In this document: positions 25,322 through 34,596 of the stretch, piece by piece | Layout of the letters: the number at the start of each line of letters is the position of its first letter | Numbering within the stretch: the first letter of the stretch is position 1 | NCBI GenBank assembly: GCA_002426195.1 | Contig: DIOT01000030.1 | Span: 149,254-213,253, forward strand | DNA from: Bacteroidales bacterium UBA5507 | Lineage (GTDB): Bacteria; Bacteroidota; Bacteroidia; Bacteroidales; Lentimicrobiaceae | Reading direction: 5' to 3' | Length of the DNA: 64,000 bases | Program-made: the position numbers and the translations under genes | Notes under the pieces: model-generated | Seen by the model: only the letters and a program-made list of their open reading frames with translations | Told to the model about the DNA's origin: nothing | The model's database searches: none

Positions 25322-26626
25322 CTATGATTTTGGAGCCAGAAATTTATTATACAAGATTAAACCTGTTATTGTCATAACTCCAATCATACTAAAAACAAGC
25401 CAAAGAACTCCAGGTTGATTAAGGGTGTCGACAAAATAAACATAAAGAAGTGCTCCTAAAATTCCACCGATACCACTTCCGATTACTCCATAAAGAAATG
25501 AATATCCAAGATACAGCGCTTTCTTATCATCTGGTGCTACTAGTCCTATATAAGAAATAAATTTCGGGTGAGCAGTCATTTCACCAATTGAAAAGATGAC
25601 CATACCAAGTATAAAGATCCACGCATAAGAAGATATCGCAAGAATACCCATTCCGATAGTACCTAAAGCAATACCTGCAACCATAGTTTTCAATGCTGAG
25701 AATTTCTTTACAAATGATGATATAAGTAACTGCAGCGCGATAATAGCTCCTGCATTTATGACAGTAACATGTTCAGAATCAAACTCCCATGAGGGATTGT
25801 CAACAAATAGAGTAAGGAACCTGTTTACAACATTGTTTACAGGTGTCATGTCAACATAATCTTTCAGGTACCATAACACAGTATCGAACATCTGAAAATA
25901 GAGGATCCAAAATCCCGAGTATATAACGATCATCAAGACAAAGCGATAATCTTTCAGCACTAGCAGTATGTCCTTAAATACCTGAGACAACGGCTTAAAC
26001 GTTTCATTACGGGCAGGTTCTTTAAAAACAAAAATATTAAGAAAAAGCATAGCACCTGTGCCAATAGCTGCCATGATAAAAATATAACTCCATGATATAT
26101 CCTTTAAAACTGGAACCAGTACTAGAGGGAATAGAAAAGCACCCAGGTTAATCGACCAATAATATACACCAAAACCTAGAGAAGAATTGCCTTCGTCAGT
26201 CACTCGTGCAATTGTACCTGAAATTATTGGTTTAAATAAACCAGCACCTACAGCCATAATAAGGAGACTCAGGAAGACTATTGAATAAGATGTTGACATA
26301 CTGGTAAACAAATAACCGGCACTCATTAATGTGAATGCATACATAAGTACTCGGCGATAACCAAACCGGTCAGCAATTGCTCCTGCAAGTATTGGTAATA
26401 AGTATAGTAACGGAGTTATTGTGCTTTTAATAATACCGACATTTTCCTTTGAGAACCCCAATCCTCCATCTTGTGGTGATAGAATCAGATAAACTGAAAG
26501 AACTGACATAACCCCATAATAAGATCCTCTCTCAAAGAATTCCATTACGATTACTGTCCAGAAATTCCGGGGGAAAGATCTGAAGCCTGACTTATCTGAT
26601 TGTTTTTTGAGTGAGTTGGGCATCAT
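25322..26626 (-). CDS. MFS transporter, POT/PTR-like
   Basis: A 434-residue major facilitator superfamily protein with about 12 membrane segments. The N-terminal helix contains MEFFERGSYYG, close to the ExxERFxYY signature of proton-coupled oligopeptide transporters, with Gly in place of the conserved Phe. The next loop ILAGAIADRFGYRRVL is the usual MFS motif A. LFKPIISGTIARVTDEGNSSLGFGVYYWSINLGAFLFPL is also POT-like. Proton-coupled peptide or amino acid uptake is likely, though the variant motif leaves the substrate open. Its start codon overlaps the lysC stop by one base (TAATG), so the two genes are translationally coupled. Confidence 0.85.
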   Translation of the reverse strand: MMPNSLKKQSDKSGFRSFPRNFWTVIVMEFFERGSYYGVMSVLSVYLILSPQDGGLGFSKENVGIIKSTITPLLYLLPILAGAIADRFGYRRVLMYAFTLMSAGYLFTSMSTSYSIVFLSLLIMAVGAGLFKPIISGTIARVTDEGNSSLGFGVYYWSINLGAFLFPLVLVPVLKDISWSYIFIMAAIGTGAMLFLNIFVFKEPARNETFKPLSQVFKDILLVLKDYRFVLMIVIYSGFWILYFQMFDTVLWYLKDYVDMTPVNNVVNRFLTLFVDNPSWEFDSEHVTVINAGAIIALQLLISSFVKKFSALKTMVAGIALGTIGMGILAISSYAWIFILGMVIFSIGEMTAHPKFISYIGLVAPDDKKALYLGYSFLYGVIGSGIGGILGALLYVYFVDTLNQPGVLWLVFSMIGVMTITGLILYNKFLAPKS

Positions 26627-27882
26627 TAGTTTCCTATTACTAATTGAACAGTATTTCTACTCTTTTGCTCAAGATAGATTTCTCTACCATTAGTGATTTC
26701 GTCAATAATTCTCTGGTTATAATATTTAATTGTAAAGAGTTGAAGATCCATATTATACCTTACACTATACTCATTATCTAGAATTTTAAATAACTTTTCA
26801 ATCTTTCTTTTATCTTCATCAACCACAATTGAGAAGCTTATAGCAGATAGCTGCATCATATTAATGTGAATATCCAAAGCGGATAACTGCCCAAAAATAT
26901 AATGAAGATTACCTTCAGCTATAAATGAAAAATCCTTTGGGGATATTGAAATAAGAAGCTGATCAGACTTTGTTATAAAGCATGGAATTGAATCTTCAAT
27001 TTCTGTATAATTGGCAATATCGGTAATTATTGTCCCATCATCATCAGGATTATAAAATGATTTAACTTTAAGTGGTATGTTCTTGCTTTTTAAAGGCTGA
27101 ATAGTTTTTGGATGAATAACTGATGCTCCATAGTAGGCGAGTTCAATAGCATCCCTATAAGACATGCTTGTGAGTTTAATAGTATTTGGGAAATACCTTG
27201 GATCTGCATTTAACACACCAGGAACATCTTTCCATATAACAACCTCACTTGAGTCAACAGCCCAAGCTAAGATAGCTGCACTAAAATCAGAGCCCTCTCT
27301 ACCAAGAGTTACAGGAATTCCATCCAAAGAACTACCAATAAATCCTTGTGTTATATACACTTTACAATCTCTATGTTTTTGAAATCCTTCTTTTACCATA
27401 GCCTTTGTTTCCTGCCAGTCGATATTCGCATTTCGATAAGTATTATCGGTCTTAATCAAGCTCCGACAATCTAGTAAGCAGTGATCAAATCCTTGTTTGG
27501 CAAGATATTGGCTAATAAGATCAGTTGATATTAATTCTCCAAAAGAAACGATGCGGTCGTATGCTTGATCATAAAAATGGGGAGGTTCTTCCTCCAGAGC
27601 ACCCTCAAGTTGTTTCATGACTGGAGTAATTCTAAAATTTTCAAGACCCAAATCGCTTGCGATTTTCAGATGGAAGCTAAACACATCATCTTGCAATTCT
27701 TTAATTGAGGGACTTTTACTATACCAGGAATCGGCAACTTTTTCAAGGGCGTTGGTAGTCTTACCCATTGCAGAAAAAACAACAATCAAATCTTCACCTG
27801 GATACTTTGCTAAGATTCTGAAAACATTTTTTACAGCCTCAGCATCCTTTACAGATGCGCCACCAAATTTGAAAACTTTCAT
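26626..27882 (-). CDS. lysC: aspartate kinase
   Basis: Aspartate kinase phosphorylates L-aspartate, the first step toward lysine, threonine, methionine and diaminopimelate. The start ATG 27882 gives MKVFKFGGASVKDAEAVKNV and 418 residues. The open frame runs on to 27972 but crosses the fbp promoter region. The catalytic domain shows FSAMGKTTNALEKVA, VTLGREGSDFSAAILA and KDVPGVLNADPR. After about residue 290 two ACT-like segments follow, the usual site of feedback inhibition. It is monofunctional, with no homoserine dehydrogenase fused. It is coupled to the downstream POT-like transporter and transcribed away from fbp. Confidence 0.94.
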   Translation of the reverse strand: MKVFKFGGASVKDAEAVKNVFRILAKYPGEDLIVVFSAMGKTTNALEKVADSWYSKSPSIKELQDDVFSFHLKIASDLGLENFRITPVMKQLEGALEEEPPHFYDQAYDRIVSFGELISTDLISQYLAKQGFDHCLLDCRSLIKTDNTYRNANIDWQETKAMVKEGFQKHRDCKVYITQGFIGSSLDGIPVTLGREGSDFSAAILAWAVDSSEVVIWKDVPGVLNADPRYFPNTIKLTSMSYRDAIELAYYGASVIHPKTIQPLKSKNIPLKVKSFYNPDDDGTIITDIANYTEIEDSIPCFITKSDQLLISISPKDFSFIAEGNLHYIFGQLSALDIHINMMQLSAISFSIVVDEDKRKIEKLFKILDNEYSVRYNMDLQLFTIKYYNQRIIDEITNGREIYLEQKSRNTVQLVIGN

Positions 27883-27903
27883 TAGCAGTCGTTGTTTGTC
27901 ATG

Positions 27904-27911
27904 CAAAAATA
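27904..27911 (-). promoter_or_regulatory. -7 promoter element (TATTTTTG) for lysC
   Basis: The minus strand reads TATTTTTG, a full TAnnTTTG match, 21 bp before the lysC ATG. It lies back to back with the fbp element, only one base apart. Confidence 0.6.
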
Positions 27912-27912
27912 A

Positions 27913-27920
27913 TATATTTG
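27913..27920 (+). promoter_or_regulatory. -7 promoter element (TATATTTG) for fbp
   Basis: TATATTTG is a full match to TAnnTTTG. A possible -33 GTTG (27891-27894) lies 18 bp upstream. The element ends only 5 bp before the fbp ATG, so the transcript could start at or next to the start codon. Confidence 0.6.
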
Positions 27921-27925
27921 ACGGT

Positions 27926-28939
27926 ATGAAGACTCTGATAGAATTTATCAACGATAAGCAAGCGGAATACACGTATGCTACCGGCGAATTTACTCATTTA
28001 CTAAATGACATTACCATTGCGGCAAAGATTGTCAATCGTGAAATCAAAATTGCCGGACTTGCAGATATCAATGGCTATTTTGGTGAGACGAATGTTCAAG
28101 GGGAACAACAGAAGAAACTTGATGTTTTTGCCAACAATCATTTCATTTCTGCATTGAAGCACGGGGGAATGGTGTGTGCCATTGCCTCGGAAGAAAATGA
28201 GGATTTAATTAGGTATGAAAATGCTTTTTCTCAAAAAGGAAAATATGTTGTCGCTATTGATCCTCTTGATGGATCTTCGAATATTGAGGTTAATGTACCA
28301 ATAGGAACTATATTCTCTATTTACAAGAGAATCTCAGAATCAGGACCTGGAACACTTGAAGATGTTTTACAAAAAGGAGTTAAACAAGTAGCGGCAGGTT
28401 ATGTTATTTATGGATCATCTACAATGCTTGTTTACACTACTGGGAATGGGGTAAACGGCTTTACTTATGACCCGTCTGTTGGACTCTTTATACTATCTCA
28501 TCCTGATATAAGAATTCCTGAAAACGGCGCAATTTATTCAGTTAATGAATCTAACTATATATACTTTCCACGCGGTATTAAAGAATATATAAAATACTGC
28601 CAGGCTGATGATCCTTCAACAAACAGGCCATATACATCCCGTTATATAGGGTCCTTGGTTTCAGACTTCCACAGAAACCTATTAAGAGGAGGAATTTATA
28701 TTTATCCAGGAACTCTTAAGAACCCAAATGGTAAGCTTAGAATACTCTATGAATGTAATCCAATTGCATTTATTGCAGAACAGGCAGGTGGAAAAGCTTC
28801 AACCGGATATGAAAGAATTCTTGAAATTCAGCCCGAACGCCTTCATCAAAGAGTACCTTTTATCACAGGGTCAAAAAAAATGGTTGAGACTGCTGAAGAG
28901 TATATGAAAATGCATATGCGACAGGAAACAAATTCTTAA
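27926..28939 (+). CDS. fbp: class I fructose-1,6-bisphosphatase
   Basis: This enzyme hydrolyses fructose 1,6-bisphosphate to fructose 6-phosphate in gluconeogenesis. The start ATG 27926 (MKTLIEFINDKQAEYTYATG) gives 337 residues, normal for class I FBPase. The metal and phosphate site is IDPLDGSSNIEVNVPIGTIFSIYKR near residue 115. YIGSLVSDFHRNLLRGGIYIYP and LRILYECNPIAFIAEQAGGKAS are the substrate-site segments. The frame is open back to 27617 only by crossing lysC on the other strand. It is followed on the same strand by a phosphofructokinase that catalyses the opposing step. Confidence 0.96.
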   Translation: MKTLIEFINDKQAEYTYATGEFTHLLNDITIAAKIVNREIKIAGLADINGYFGETNVQGEQQKKLDVFANNHFISALKHGGMVCAIASEENEDLIRYENAFSQKGKYVVAIDPLDGSSNIEVNVPIGTIFSIYKRISESGPGTLEDVLQKGVKQVAAGYVIYGSSTMLVYTTGNGVNGFTYDPSVGLFILSHPDIRIPENGAIYSVNESNYIYFPRGIKEYIKYCQADDPSTNRPYTSRYIGSLVSDFHRNLLRGGIYIYPGTLKNPNGKLRILYECNPIAFIAEQAGGKASTGYERILEIQPERLHQRVPFITGSKKMVETAEEYMKMHMRQETNS

Positions 28940-28965
28940 GCTAAGATTTCTGGTTAAAACTTTTC

Positions 28966-28973
28966 TATTTTTG
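28966..28973 (+). promoter_or_regulatory. -7 promoter element (TATTTTTG) for the phosphofructokinase
   Basis: TATTTTTG matches TAnnTTTG exactly and lies 45 bp before the ATG at 29019, in the 79-bp gap after fbp. The -33 region is weak. Confidence 0.5.
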
Positions 28974-29018
28974 TGCTTGCTTAATAAGCAATCCAAAAAT
29001 TTAAAGCAAACTATTAAG

Positions 29019-30236
29019 ATGAAAGGTTCTATTGTAATTCTAGCTGGTGGTGGTCCTGCACCCGGCATTAATTCTGTTATTGCATCAGTTGCTAAAATAT
29101 TTCTAAAAGACGGATACCGGGTAATTGGATTACACGAAGGATACAAGACATTGTTTAGCTCTTCACCAAGCTTCATTGATATCAACTTTGGAATGGCCGA
29201 TAAAATTCATAATCTCGGCGGATCAATTCTAAGTATGAGCCGTTATAAACCAAAGGATTCAGAATTCAGCACAAGTTTCTTTATTGAAAACGACATTAAA
29301 CTTCTGGTAACAATAGGAGGCGATGATACTGCATCTACAGCTAACAGAATTTCAAAGTACCTTGCCTCTAATAATATCATTTTACAAAATATCCATGTAC
29401 CGAAAACAATTGATAATGACTTGCCGTTGCCTGATGGAATTTCAACTTTTGGGTATCAAAGTGCAAAACAAGAAGGAGTGAGATTGGCAACTACTGTATA
29501 TGAAGACGCCAGAACAAGTGGAAATTGGTTCGTAGTATCGGCTATGGGAAGAGAAGCTGGACATCTAGCATTTGGCATTGGTGCTTCTTGTCATTATCCC
29601 ATGATCATAATTCCCGAGATGTTTAATAAGGTTGAGGTTACTTTCGACAGAATATTAAAGTTGATTGTGTCTTCTATGGTAAAAAGAAAACTTCTTGGGA
29701 TCAACTATGGAGTTGTCATTATAAGTGAAGGAGTATTTCACTTTATGACTGATGAAGAAATTATAAAATCGGGTATACAGTTCTCATACGACGAACATGG
29801 TCATCCTGAATTGGGCAATGTAAGTAAAGCTCACATATTTAACTTACTTCTTCAGGAAAAGCTTAAACAACTAAAAATAAACATTAAAAGTCGACCTGTT
29901 GAACTAGGATACGAACTACGTTGCGTGCAACCCATTGCTTTTGATATGCTCTACTGTGCATTATTAGGGATGGGTGTAAAGAAACTGTTTGATGAAGGTT
30001 TGACAAGTTGCATGGTTGTTAGTGGTCCTAACGGTGATATATTCCCCATTTTCCTTAAAGATGTTGAAGATGAGAATGGAAAAGTTAAACCTCGACTTGT
30101 CAATATGTACAGTCAAAAAACCGGCATGGTCTTCAAAGACGGACTTCAATATTTAACTGAAAATGATATTGAAGCAGCTTCAACTTACCTTCAGAGCCCA
30201 GCCGATTATGTAATGAAAAGAATCCTTAACTGGTAA
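29019..30236 (+). CDS. pfp: 6-phosphofructokinase, probably PPi-dependent
   Basis: A 405-residue phosphofructokinase-A family enzyme converting fructose 6-phosphate and fructose 1,6-bisphosphate. The phosphoryl-donor site reads TIGGDDTAS, with Asp where ATP enzymes have Gly (GGDG). The next motif is PKTIDND, with Lys where ATP enzymes have Gly. Together these are the known signature of pyrophosphate-dependent, reversible enzymes. MGREAGHLAFGIG and SEGVFHF are also visible. I start at ATG 29019 (MKGSIVILAGGGPAPG), because the open frame upstream runs into the promoter. It converges on the 2-hydroxyacid dehydrogenase gene with 9 bp between stops. PPi dependence is inferred from the motif. Confidence 0.9.
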   Translation: MKGSIVILAGGGPAPGINSVIASVAKIFLKDGYRVIGLHEGYKTLFSSSPSFIDINFGMADKIHNLGGSILSMSRYKPKDSEFSTSFFIENDIKLLVTIGGDDTASTANRISKYLASNNIILQNIHVPKTIDNDLPLPDGISTFGYQSAKQEGVRLATTVYEDARTSGNWFVVSAMGREAGHLAFGIGASCHYPMIIIPEMFNKVEVTFDRILKLIVSSMVKRKLLGINYGVVIISEGVFHFMTDEEIIKSGIQFSYDEHGHPELGNVSKAHIFNLLLQEKLKQLKINIKSRPVELGYELRCVQPIAFDMLYCALLGMGVKKLFDEGLTSCMVVSGPNGDIFPIFLKDVEDENGKVKPRLVNMYSQKTGMVFKDGLQYLTENDIEAASTYLQSPADYVMKRILNW

Positions 30237-30245
30237 GGGTAACAA

Positions 30246-31199
30246 TCAACCTATTATGTAGACCTGTTTTATCTTTTCCACCAAAACTTTTGAAAGTTTG
30301 TAATGAGATTCATGAGTCCATCCTGCAATATGAGGCGAGAGAATAACTCTTTCTGATTTAAATAGCCTTTGGAAATATTCGGGCAATGAAGAAGTCTCAA
30401 TATTCTCAAAAGAAAGATTTTCGCACTCTAAAACGTCAAGTGCCGCACCTTTAACAATACCATTATCAATGGCATCCATGAGGTGAGCGGTATTAACACA
30501 ACTACCTCTAGAAGTATTAATGAGCCATATAGGCTTACTAAATTTACCTAGAAAACTTTCATTGATTAGATGGAAAGTCTCGTCCGTCAAAGGTATGTGA
30601 AGGCTCAAGATATCAGATTCAATAAATATCTGCCGCATTGAAGCTTCTCTAACATTGTCATCCGAGAATCCTGTTTTGTATTTATCATAGGCAATTACTG
30701 AAGCTCCAAATCCTTTTAATCTTCGTGCAAATTCACTTCCTGTATTGCCATATCCAATTATTCCAACAGTTTTACCTTTAATTTCATTGCCACGGTTTCC
30801 TGCACGAATCCATACTCCTTTGCGTACCTCAATATTTACCTTGCACAAGTGATTTAGCAATGAAAGGATCATTCCCATTGCATGTTCAGCAACGGCATCA
30901 CGATTACCCTCGGGAGCGTTAAGACATATAATACCTTTAGATTCAGCATATCTGACATCTATGTTTTCCATTCCTGCTCCAACCCTCGCAATAAACTTGA
31001 GTTTAGTACAATGGTCAATCGCTTCCTTATCTAGCATTATTTTACTTCTTATAATTATGCCCTCATAAAGATGAAGTTGTTCAAGAACCTCAGAACGCGA
31101 AAGTCCGGTAAAGTCATAACACTGAAATCCAAATTGTTCGAGTTCTTCTCTTAGAACATCATGAGCTGTATCAATAAACAAAACATTACCTGGTTTCAT
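30246..31199 (-). CDS. D-2-hydroxyacid dehydrogenase (3-phosphoglycerate dehydrogenase-like)
   Basis: A 317-residue NAD-dependent oxidoreductase of the D-isomer 2-hydroxyacid dehydrogenase family. The N-terminal substrate-binding part has IIRSKIMLDKEAIDHC and IARVGAGMENIDV. The Rossmann motif is VGIIGYGNTGSEFARRL near residue 145. INTSRGSCVN holds the catalytic Arg and SPHIAGWTHES the catalytic His. There is no C-terminal ACT regulatory domain, so it is the short form. It may be a phosphoglycerate dehydrogenase in serine synthesis, but serC is not adjacent and the substrate is not certain. A perfect -7 element lies 19 bp upstream. Confidence 0.86.
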   Translation of the reverse strand: MKPGNVLFIDTAHDVLREELEQFGFQCYDFTGLSRSEVLEQLHLYEGIIIRSKIMLDKEAIDHCTKLKFIARVGAGMENIDVRYAESKGIICLNAPEGNRDAVAEHAMGMILSLLNHLCKVNIEVRKGVWIRAGNRGNEIKGKTVGIIGYGNTGSEFARRLKGFGASVIAYDKYKTGFSDDNVREASMRQIFIESDILSLHIPLTDETFHLINESFLGKFSKPIWLINTSRGSCVNTAHLMDAIDNGIVKGAALDVLECENLSFENIETSSLPEYFQRLFKSERVILSPHIAGWTHESHYKLSKVLVEKIKQVYIIG

Positions 31200-31218
31200 T
31201 TTATTTTCTTTTAGTCTG

Positions 31219-31226
31219 CAAAGTTA
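31219..31226 (-). promoter_or_regulatory. -7 promoter element (TAACTTTG) for the 2-hydroxyacid dehydrogenase
   Basis: The minus strand reads TAACTTTG followed by C, a full match to TAnnTTTG, 19 bp before the ATG at 31199. Confidence 0.55.
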
Positions 31227-31330
31227 ATCATAAAGGTCAGCATAATATTTAGGTGGTTCGCGTAAGTCTATCTCTCAATAAAATCGTAACTTCGCCCACT
31301 TGCAATTTTATTAAAAGTTTATACAAAATT

Positions 31331-33700
31331 ATGTGGAATATTCTGGTTAGATTGATGTTACGAAATCGCCCTGGTATAATCGCCGTTATTGCAATACTCA
31401 CTATTTTGATGGGATGGCAGGGATTAAGTGTTCAGCTTTCGTATAACAATCAAAACATCCTCCCGCAAACTGATTCTAGTGTTATTGTTTATAGGGCATT
31501 CAAGGAGAAATTTGGTGAGGATGGTAGCGTTTTAGTTATAGGTGTTACTAATAAAAATATGTTTCAGCTTGAAGAAATCAACGCCTGGAACAATCTTACT
31601 AATGATATTAATAGCATTGACGGAGTTGAGGGTGTGACTTCAGTAACCAAAGCAGTAGTAATGGTGAAAAACGATAGCACACGGGTTTTTGAGTTTAAAC
31701 CTGTCTTATCAGGTACTATTTCATCGCAAAGTCAAGCCGACTCATTAAGAGAGCTAATTCATTCACTCCCTATTTACGACGGATTGCTATTCAATGCTAC
31801 TACCGATACTTATCTTATGGCTATTACGCTTGACAAAGAGAAGCTAAACGATAAGCGAAGAATGACTGTTACTGACAATATCGTTTCGCATGCAAAAGCC
31901 TATGAAAAGGAAACGGGGAATAAACTTCATTACTCTGGCATGCCGTATATCAGATCAGCTATGATGAAGCAGACCAAATCTGAGCTTTTTATGTTTATTT
32001 TCCTCTCAGTCGGTATCGCAGCTATAATTCTGTTTCTTTTCTTCAGATCTATTAGAGTAGTATTGAGCTCACTTATAGTTGTAGCTGTAAGTATAATATT
32101 TACACTCGGAGTCATAAATTTGCTAGGGTATAAGATCAGTATACTTACAGGTGTCATTCCATCACTTATAGTTGTCATAGCAATTGAGAACTGTATATAT
32201 ATCCTTAATAAATACCACTGGGAATATCGATCACATGGGAATAAGATTAAGGCTTTATCAAGGGTTATTCAGCGAATCGGACCTGCATCTCTAATGGTCA
32301 ATACTGCTACAGCAGCAGGGTTTGCTGCTTTTATAATGGTTTCAAATAAAATGTTGTTTGAATTCGGGATTGTAGCAGCCATAAGCATATTTTTAGAGTA
32401 TACACTCTGCATACTGCTACTTCCCATTATATTTAGCTACATGGAACCACCAAGTGAAAAACACCTTTCACATCTAAACAGCAAATTTTTCAGTTACCTG
32501 ATTGATAAAACCATCTACCTTATAGAACACAGACGTCCAGCCATTTTTATTATTGCCGGATCTCTGACTATAGCAGGAATACTCGGTATGTTCAGCTTAA
32601 AGATTTCGGGAAAAGTAGTTGACGATATTAAAAAGAGTCACCCATTAGCTCAAGACTTGAGATATTTTGAGCAGAATTTCGGAGGTGTAATGCCATTTGA
32701 AATATGGGTAGACGCAAAAAAACCAAAAGGTGCATTAAGACTGACAACTATTGAGAAAATTGATGAACTGCAGAATGAGATTTTAAAACACGATAAATTT
32801 TCAAGACCGCTTTCACTGGCCGAATTATCAAAGTTCGCTCGTCAGGCTTATTTTAATGGAAATAAAGAAATGTACTCCGTTCCTAACTCACAGGAGCGAA
32901 ACTTTGTTTTTTCCTATTTACCTAAAGAAGCAGGGAAACAAGCAGGCTTACTGAATTCGTTTATTGATAGTACTCAACAACATACAAGGGTTAGCTTCCA
33001 AATGGCCGACCTACCAACAAAGGAGATGAATCAGGTATTGTCTGATATAAAGCCAAAGGTTGACGAAATTTTTCCTCCTGATAAATATAATGTTCAGATT
33101 ACTGGTAATAGTGTAGTTTCAGCCAGGGGCACAGAATTCCTTATTAAGCATCTTTTTCAGAGTGTCTTAATTGCAATAGCTTTTATTTCATTACTTATGA
33201 TGATGATGTTTTCGAGTTTCAGGATGATAGTTATTTCAATGTTGCCTAATGTGATACCTCTTATCATAACAGCGGCGATTATGGGCATTGCTGGGGTGCC
33301 AGTAAAGCCATCCACTATTATTATATTTGGTGTTGCGTTGGGAATATCAGTTGATAATGCAATTCAGTATCTTTCGAGATATCGGCATGAACTGATAGCT
33401 ACCAACAACAATATAAAATTATCGGCAATAAACGCATTAAGAGAGGCTGGTTTTAGTATGATCTACACATCAATAGTATTGGTACTTGGATTCAGTGTGT
33501 TTATTGTTTCGGATTTTGGGGGTACACAAGCTCTGGGTTTGCTTGTTTCCACAACACTATTTGTTGCCATGTTTTTCAATATGATGGTTCTGCCATCGCT
33601 TCTGATGGTACTTGATAAATTTGCAGTAACAAAAGCATTCTCATCTGAACCACTAATTGAAGTGTATGATGGTGATGATGAGAATGGTGACATGAAATGA
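31331..33700 (+). CDS. RND/MMPL family exporter with sterol-sensing-like domains
   Basis: A 789-residue RND-superfamily membrane protein of the MMPL/Patched-like type. It has one membrane helix after MWNILVRLMLRNRPG, a periplasmic domain, five helices around 230-400 (including GVIPSLIVVIAIENCIYILNKYHWEYR), a second single helix, a second periplasmic domain and a final helix bundle with IIIFGVALGISVDNAIQYLSRYRHE. The duplicated 6+6 helix pattern is complete. Such proteins export lipids or hopanoids or act as secretion partners; the substrate is unknown. I start at ATG 31331, since the near-consensus -7 element TAACTTCG (31287-31294) lies inside the longer frame from 31253. It stands 21 bp before rfbA. 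Confidence 0.88.
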   Translation: MWNILVRLMLRNRPGIIAVIAILTILMGWQGLSVQLSYNNQNILPQTDSSVIVYRAFKEKFGEDGSVLVIGVTNKNMFQLEEINAWNNLTNDINSIDGVEGVTSVTKAVVMVKNDSTRVFEFKPVLSGTISSQSQADSLRELIHSLPIYDGLLFNATTDTYLMAITLDKEKLNDKRRMTVTDNIVSHAKAYEKETGNKLHYSGMPYIRSAMMKQTKSELFMFIFLSVGIAAIILFLFFRSIRVVLSSLIVVAVSIIFTLGVINLLGYKISILTGVIPSLIVVIAIENCIYILNKYHWEYRSHGNKIKALSRVIQRIGPASLMVNTATAAGFAAFIMVSNKMLFEFGIVAAISIFLEYTLCILLLPIIFSYMEPPSEKHLSHLNSKFFSYLIDKTIYLIEHRRPAIFIIAGSLTIAGILGMFSLKISGKVVDDIKKSHPLAQDLRYFEQNFGGVMPFEIWVDAKKPKGALRLTTIEKIDELQNEILKHDKFSRPLSLAELSKFARQAYFNGNKEMYSVPNSQERNFVFSYLPKEAGKQAGLLNSFIDSTQQHTRVSFQMADLPTKEMNQVLSDIKPKVDEIFPPDKYNVQITGNSVVSARGTEFLIKHLFQSVLIAIAFISLLMMMMFSSFRMIVISMLPNVIPLIITAAIMGIAGVPVKPSTIIIFGVALGISVDNAIQYLSRYRHELIATNNNIKLSAINALREAGFSMIYTSIVLVLGFSVFIVSDFGGTQALGLLVSTTLFVAMFFNMMVLPSLLMVLDKFAVTKAFSSEPLIEVYDGDDENGDMK

Positions 33701-33721
33701 TTTTTTAATACTTACAGCGTA

Positions 33722-34594
33722 ATGAAAGGAATAATACTTGCCGGTGGATCAGGCACCCGACTTCATCCCCTCACTCTGGCAGTCAGTAAGCAATTAATGC
33801 CTATCTACGATAAGCCAATGGTTTATTATCCACTTTCCGTCTTAATGATGGCTGGTATCAATGAGATTTTAATAATATCTACACCACATGATTTGCCGAA
33901 TTTTGAGAAATTGCTGGGCGATGGAAGAAGTCTGGGGTGTAGGTTTAGTTACGCTGTTCAAGAAATCCCGAATGGTCTTGCTCAGGCTTTTGTTATCGGA
34001 GAATCATTTATCGGAAATGACGATTCAGCCCTTATCCTAGGAGATAATATATTCTATAGCACCGGATTGCCAAAGCTGTTGGCAGAATGTAAAAAACCCT
34101 CAGGTGGGATCGTATTTGCATATCACGTTGCGGATCCTGAAAGGTATGGAGTGGTTGAGTTTGATCAAAACAACCAGGCAATTTCCATCGAAGAGAAACC
34201 CAAAAATCCAAAATCTAATTATGCTGTTCCTGGTATTTACTTCTACGATTCTTCAGTAGTTGGCGTCGCAAAGAGTATAAAACCAAGTGCCAGAGGTGAA
34301 TATGAAATAACCGATGTTAATCGATACTTCCTTGAAAAAGGAAGTCTAACTGTTAAAGTTATGAGTCGTGGTACAGCATGGCTCGACACAGGAACGTTCT
34401 CATCATTACTACAAGCGTCACAATTCGTTGAAGTAATTGAAAATCGACAAGGGCTGAAAGTAGGATGCATTGAAGAGGTTGCTTATCGGATGAACTTTAT
34501 TAACAAAGAACAGTTGATTAGACTTGCTCAACCTTTACTGAAAAGCGGATATGGTGATTATTTATTAAAAATCAGTGAAACACAATACCTTTAG
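33722..34594 (+). CDS. rfbA: glucose-1-phosphate thymidylyltransferase
   Basis: RfbA makes dTDP-glucose from glucose 1-phosphate and dTTP, the first step to dTDP-rhamnose for surface polysaccharide. The 290-residue length is standard. The nucleotide-binding signature MKGIILAGGSGTRLHPLT and KQLMPIYDKPM open the protein, and the segments LILGDNIFY, VVEFDQNNQAISIEEKPKNPKSNYAVPG and SRGTAWLDTGT are all intact. Partners rfbB, rfbC and rfbD are not in this window, so the pathway genes are scattered or the product feeds another sugar. It is 2 bp from the polyprenyl synthase gene and so in the same transcript. Confidence 0.95.
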   Translation: MKGIILAGGSGTRLHPLTLAVSKQLMPIYDKPMVYYPLSVLMMAGINEILIISTPHDLPNFEKLLGDGRSLGCRFSYAVQEIPNGLAQAFVIGESFIGNDDSALILGDNIFYSTGLPKLLAECKKPSGGIVFAYHVADPERYGVVEFDQNNQAISIEEKPKNPKSNYAVPGIYFYDSSVVGVAKSIKPSARGEYEITDVNRYFLEKGSLTVKVMSRGTAWLDTGTFSSLLQASQFVEVIENRQGLKVGCIEEVAYRMNFINKEQLIRLAQPLLKSGYGDYLLKISETQYL

Positions 34595-34596
34595 AT

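Noticed and set aside
27617..27925. A longer fbp protein
   Set aside because: The extension lies antisense to lysC and upstream of the fbp promoter, and is not needed for a full-length class I enzyme.
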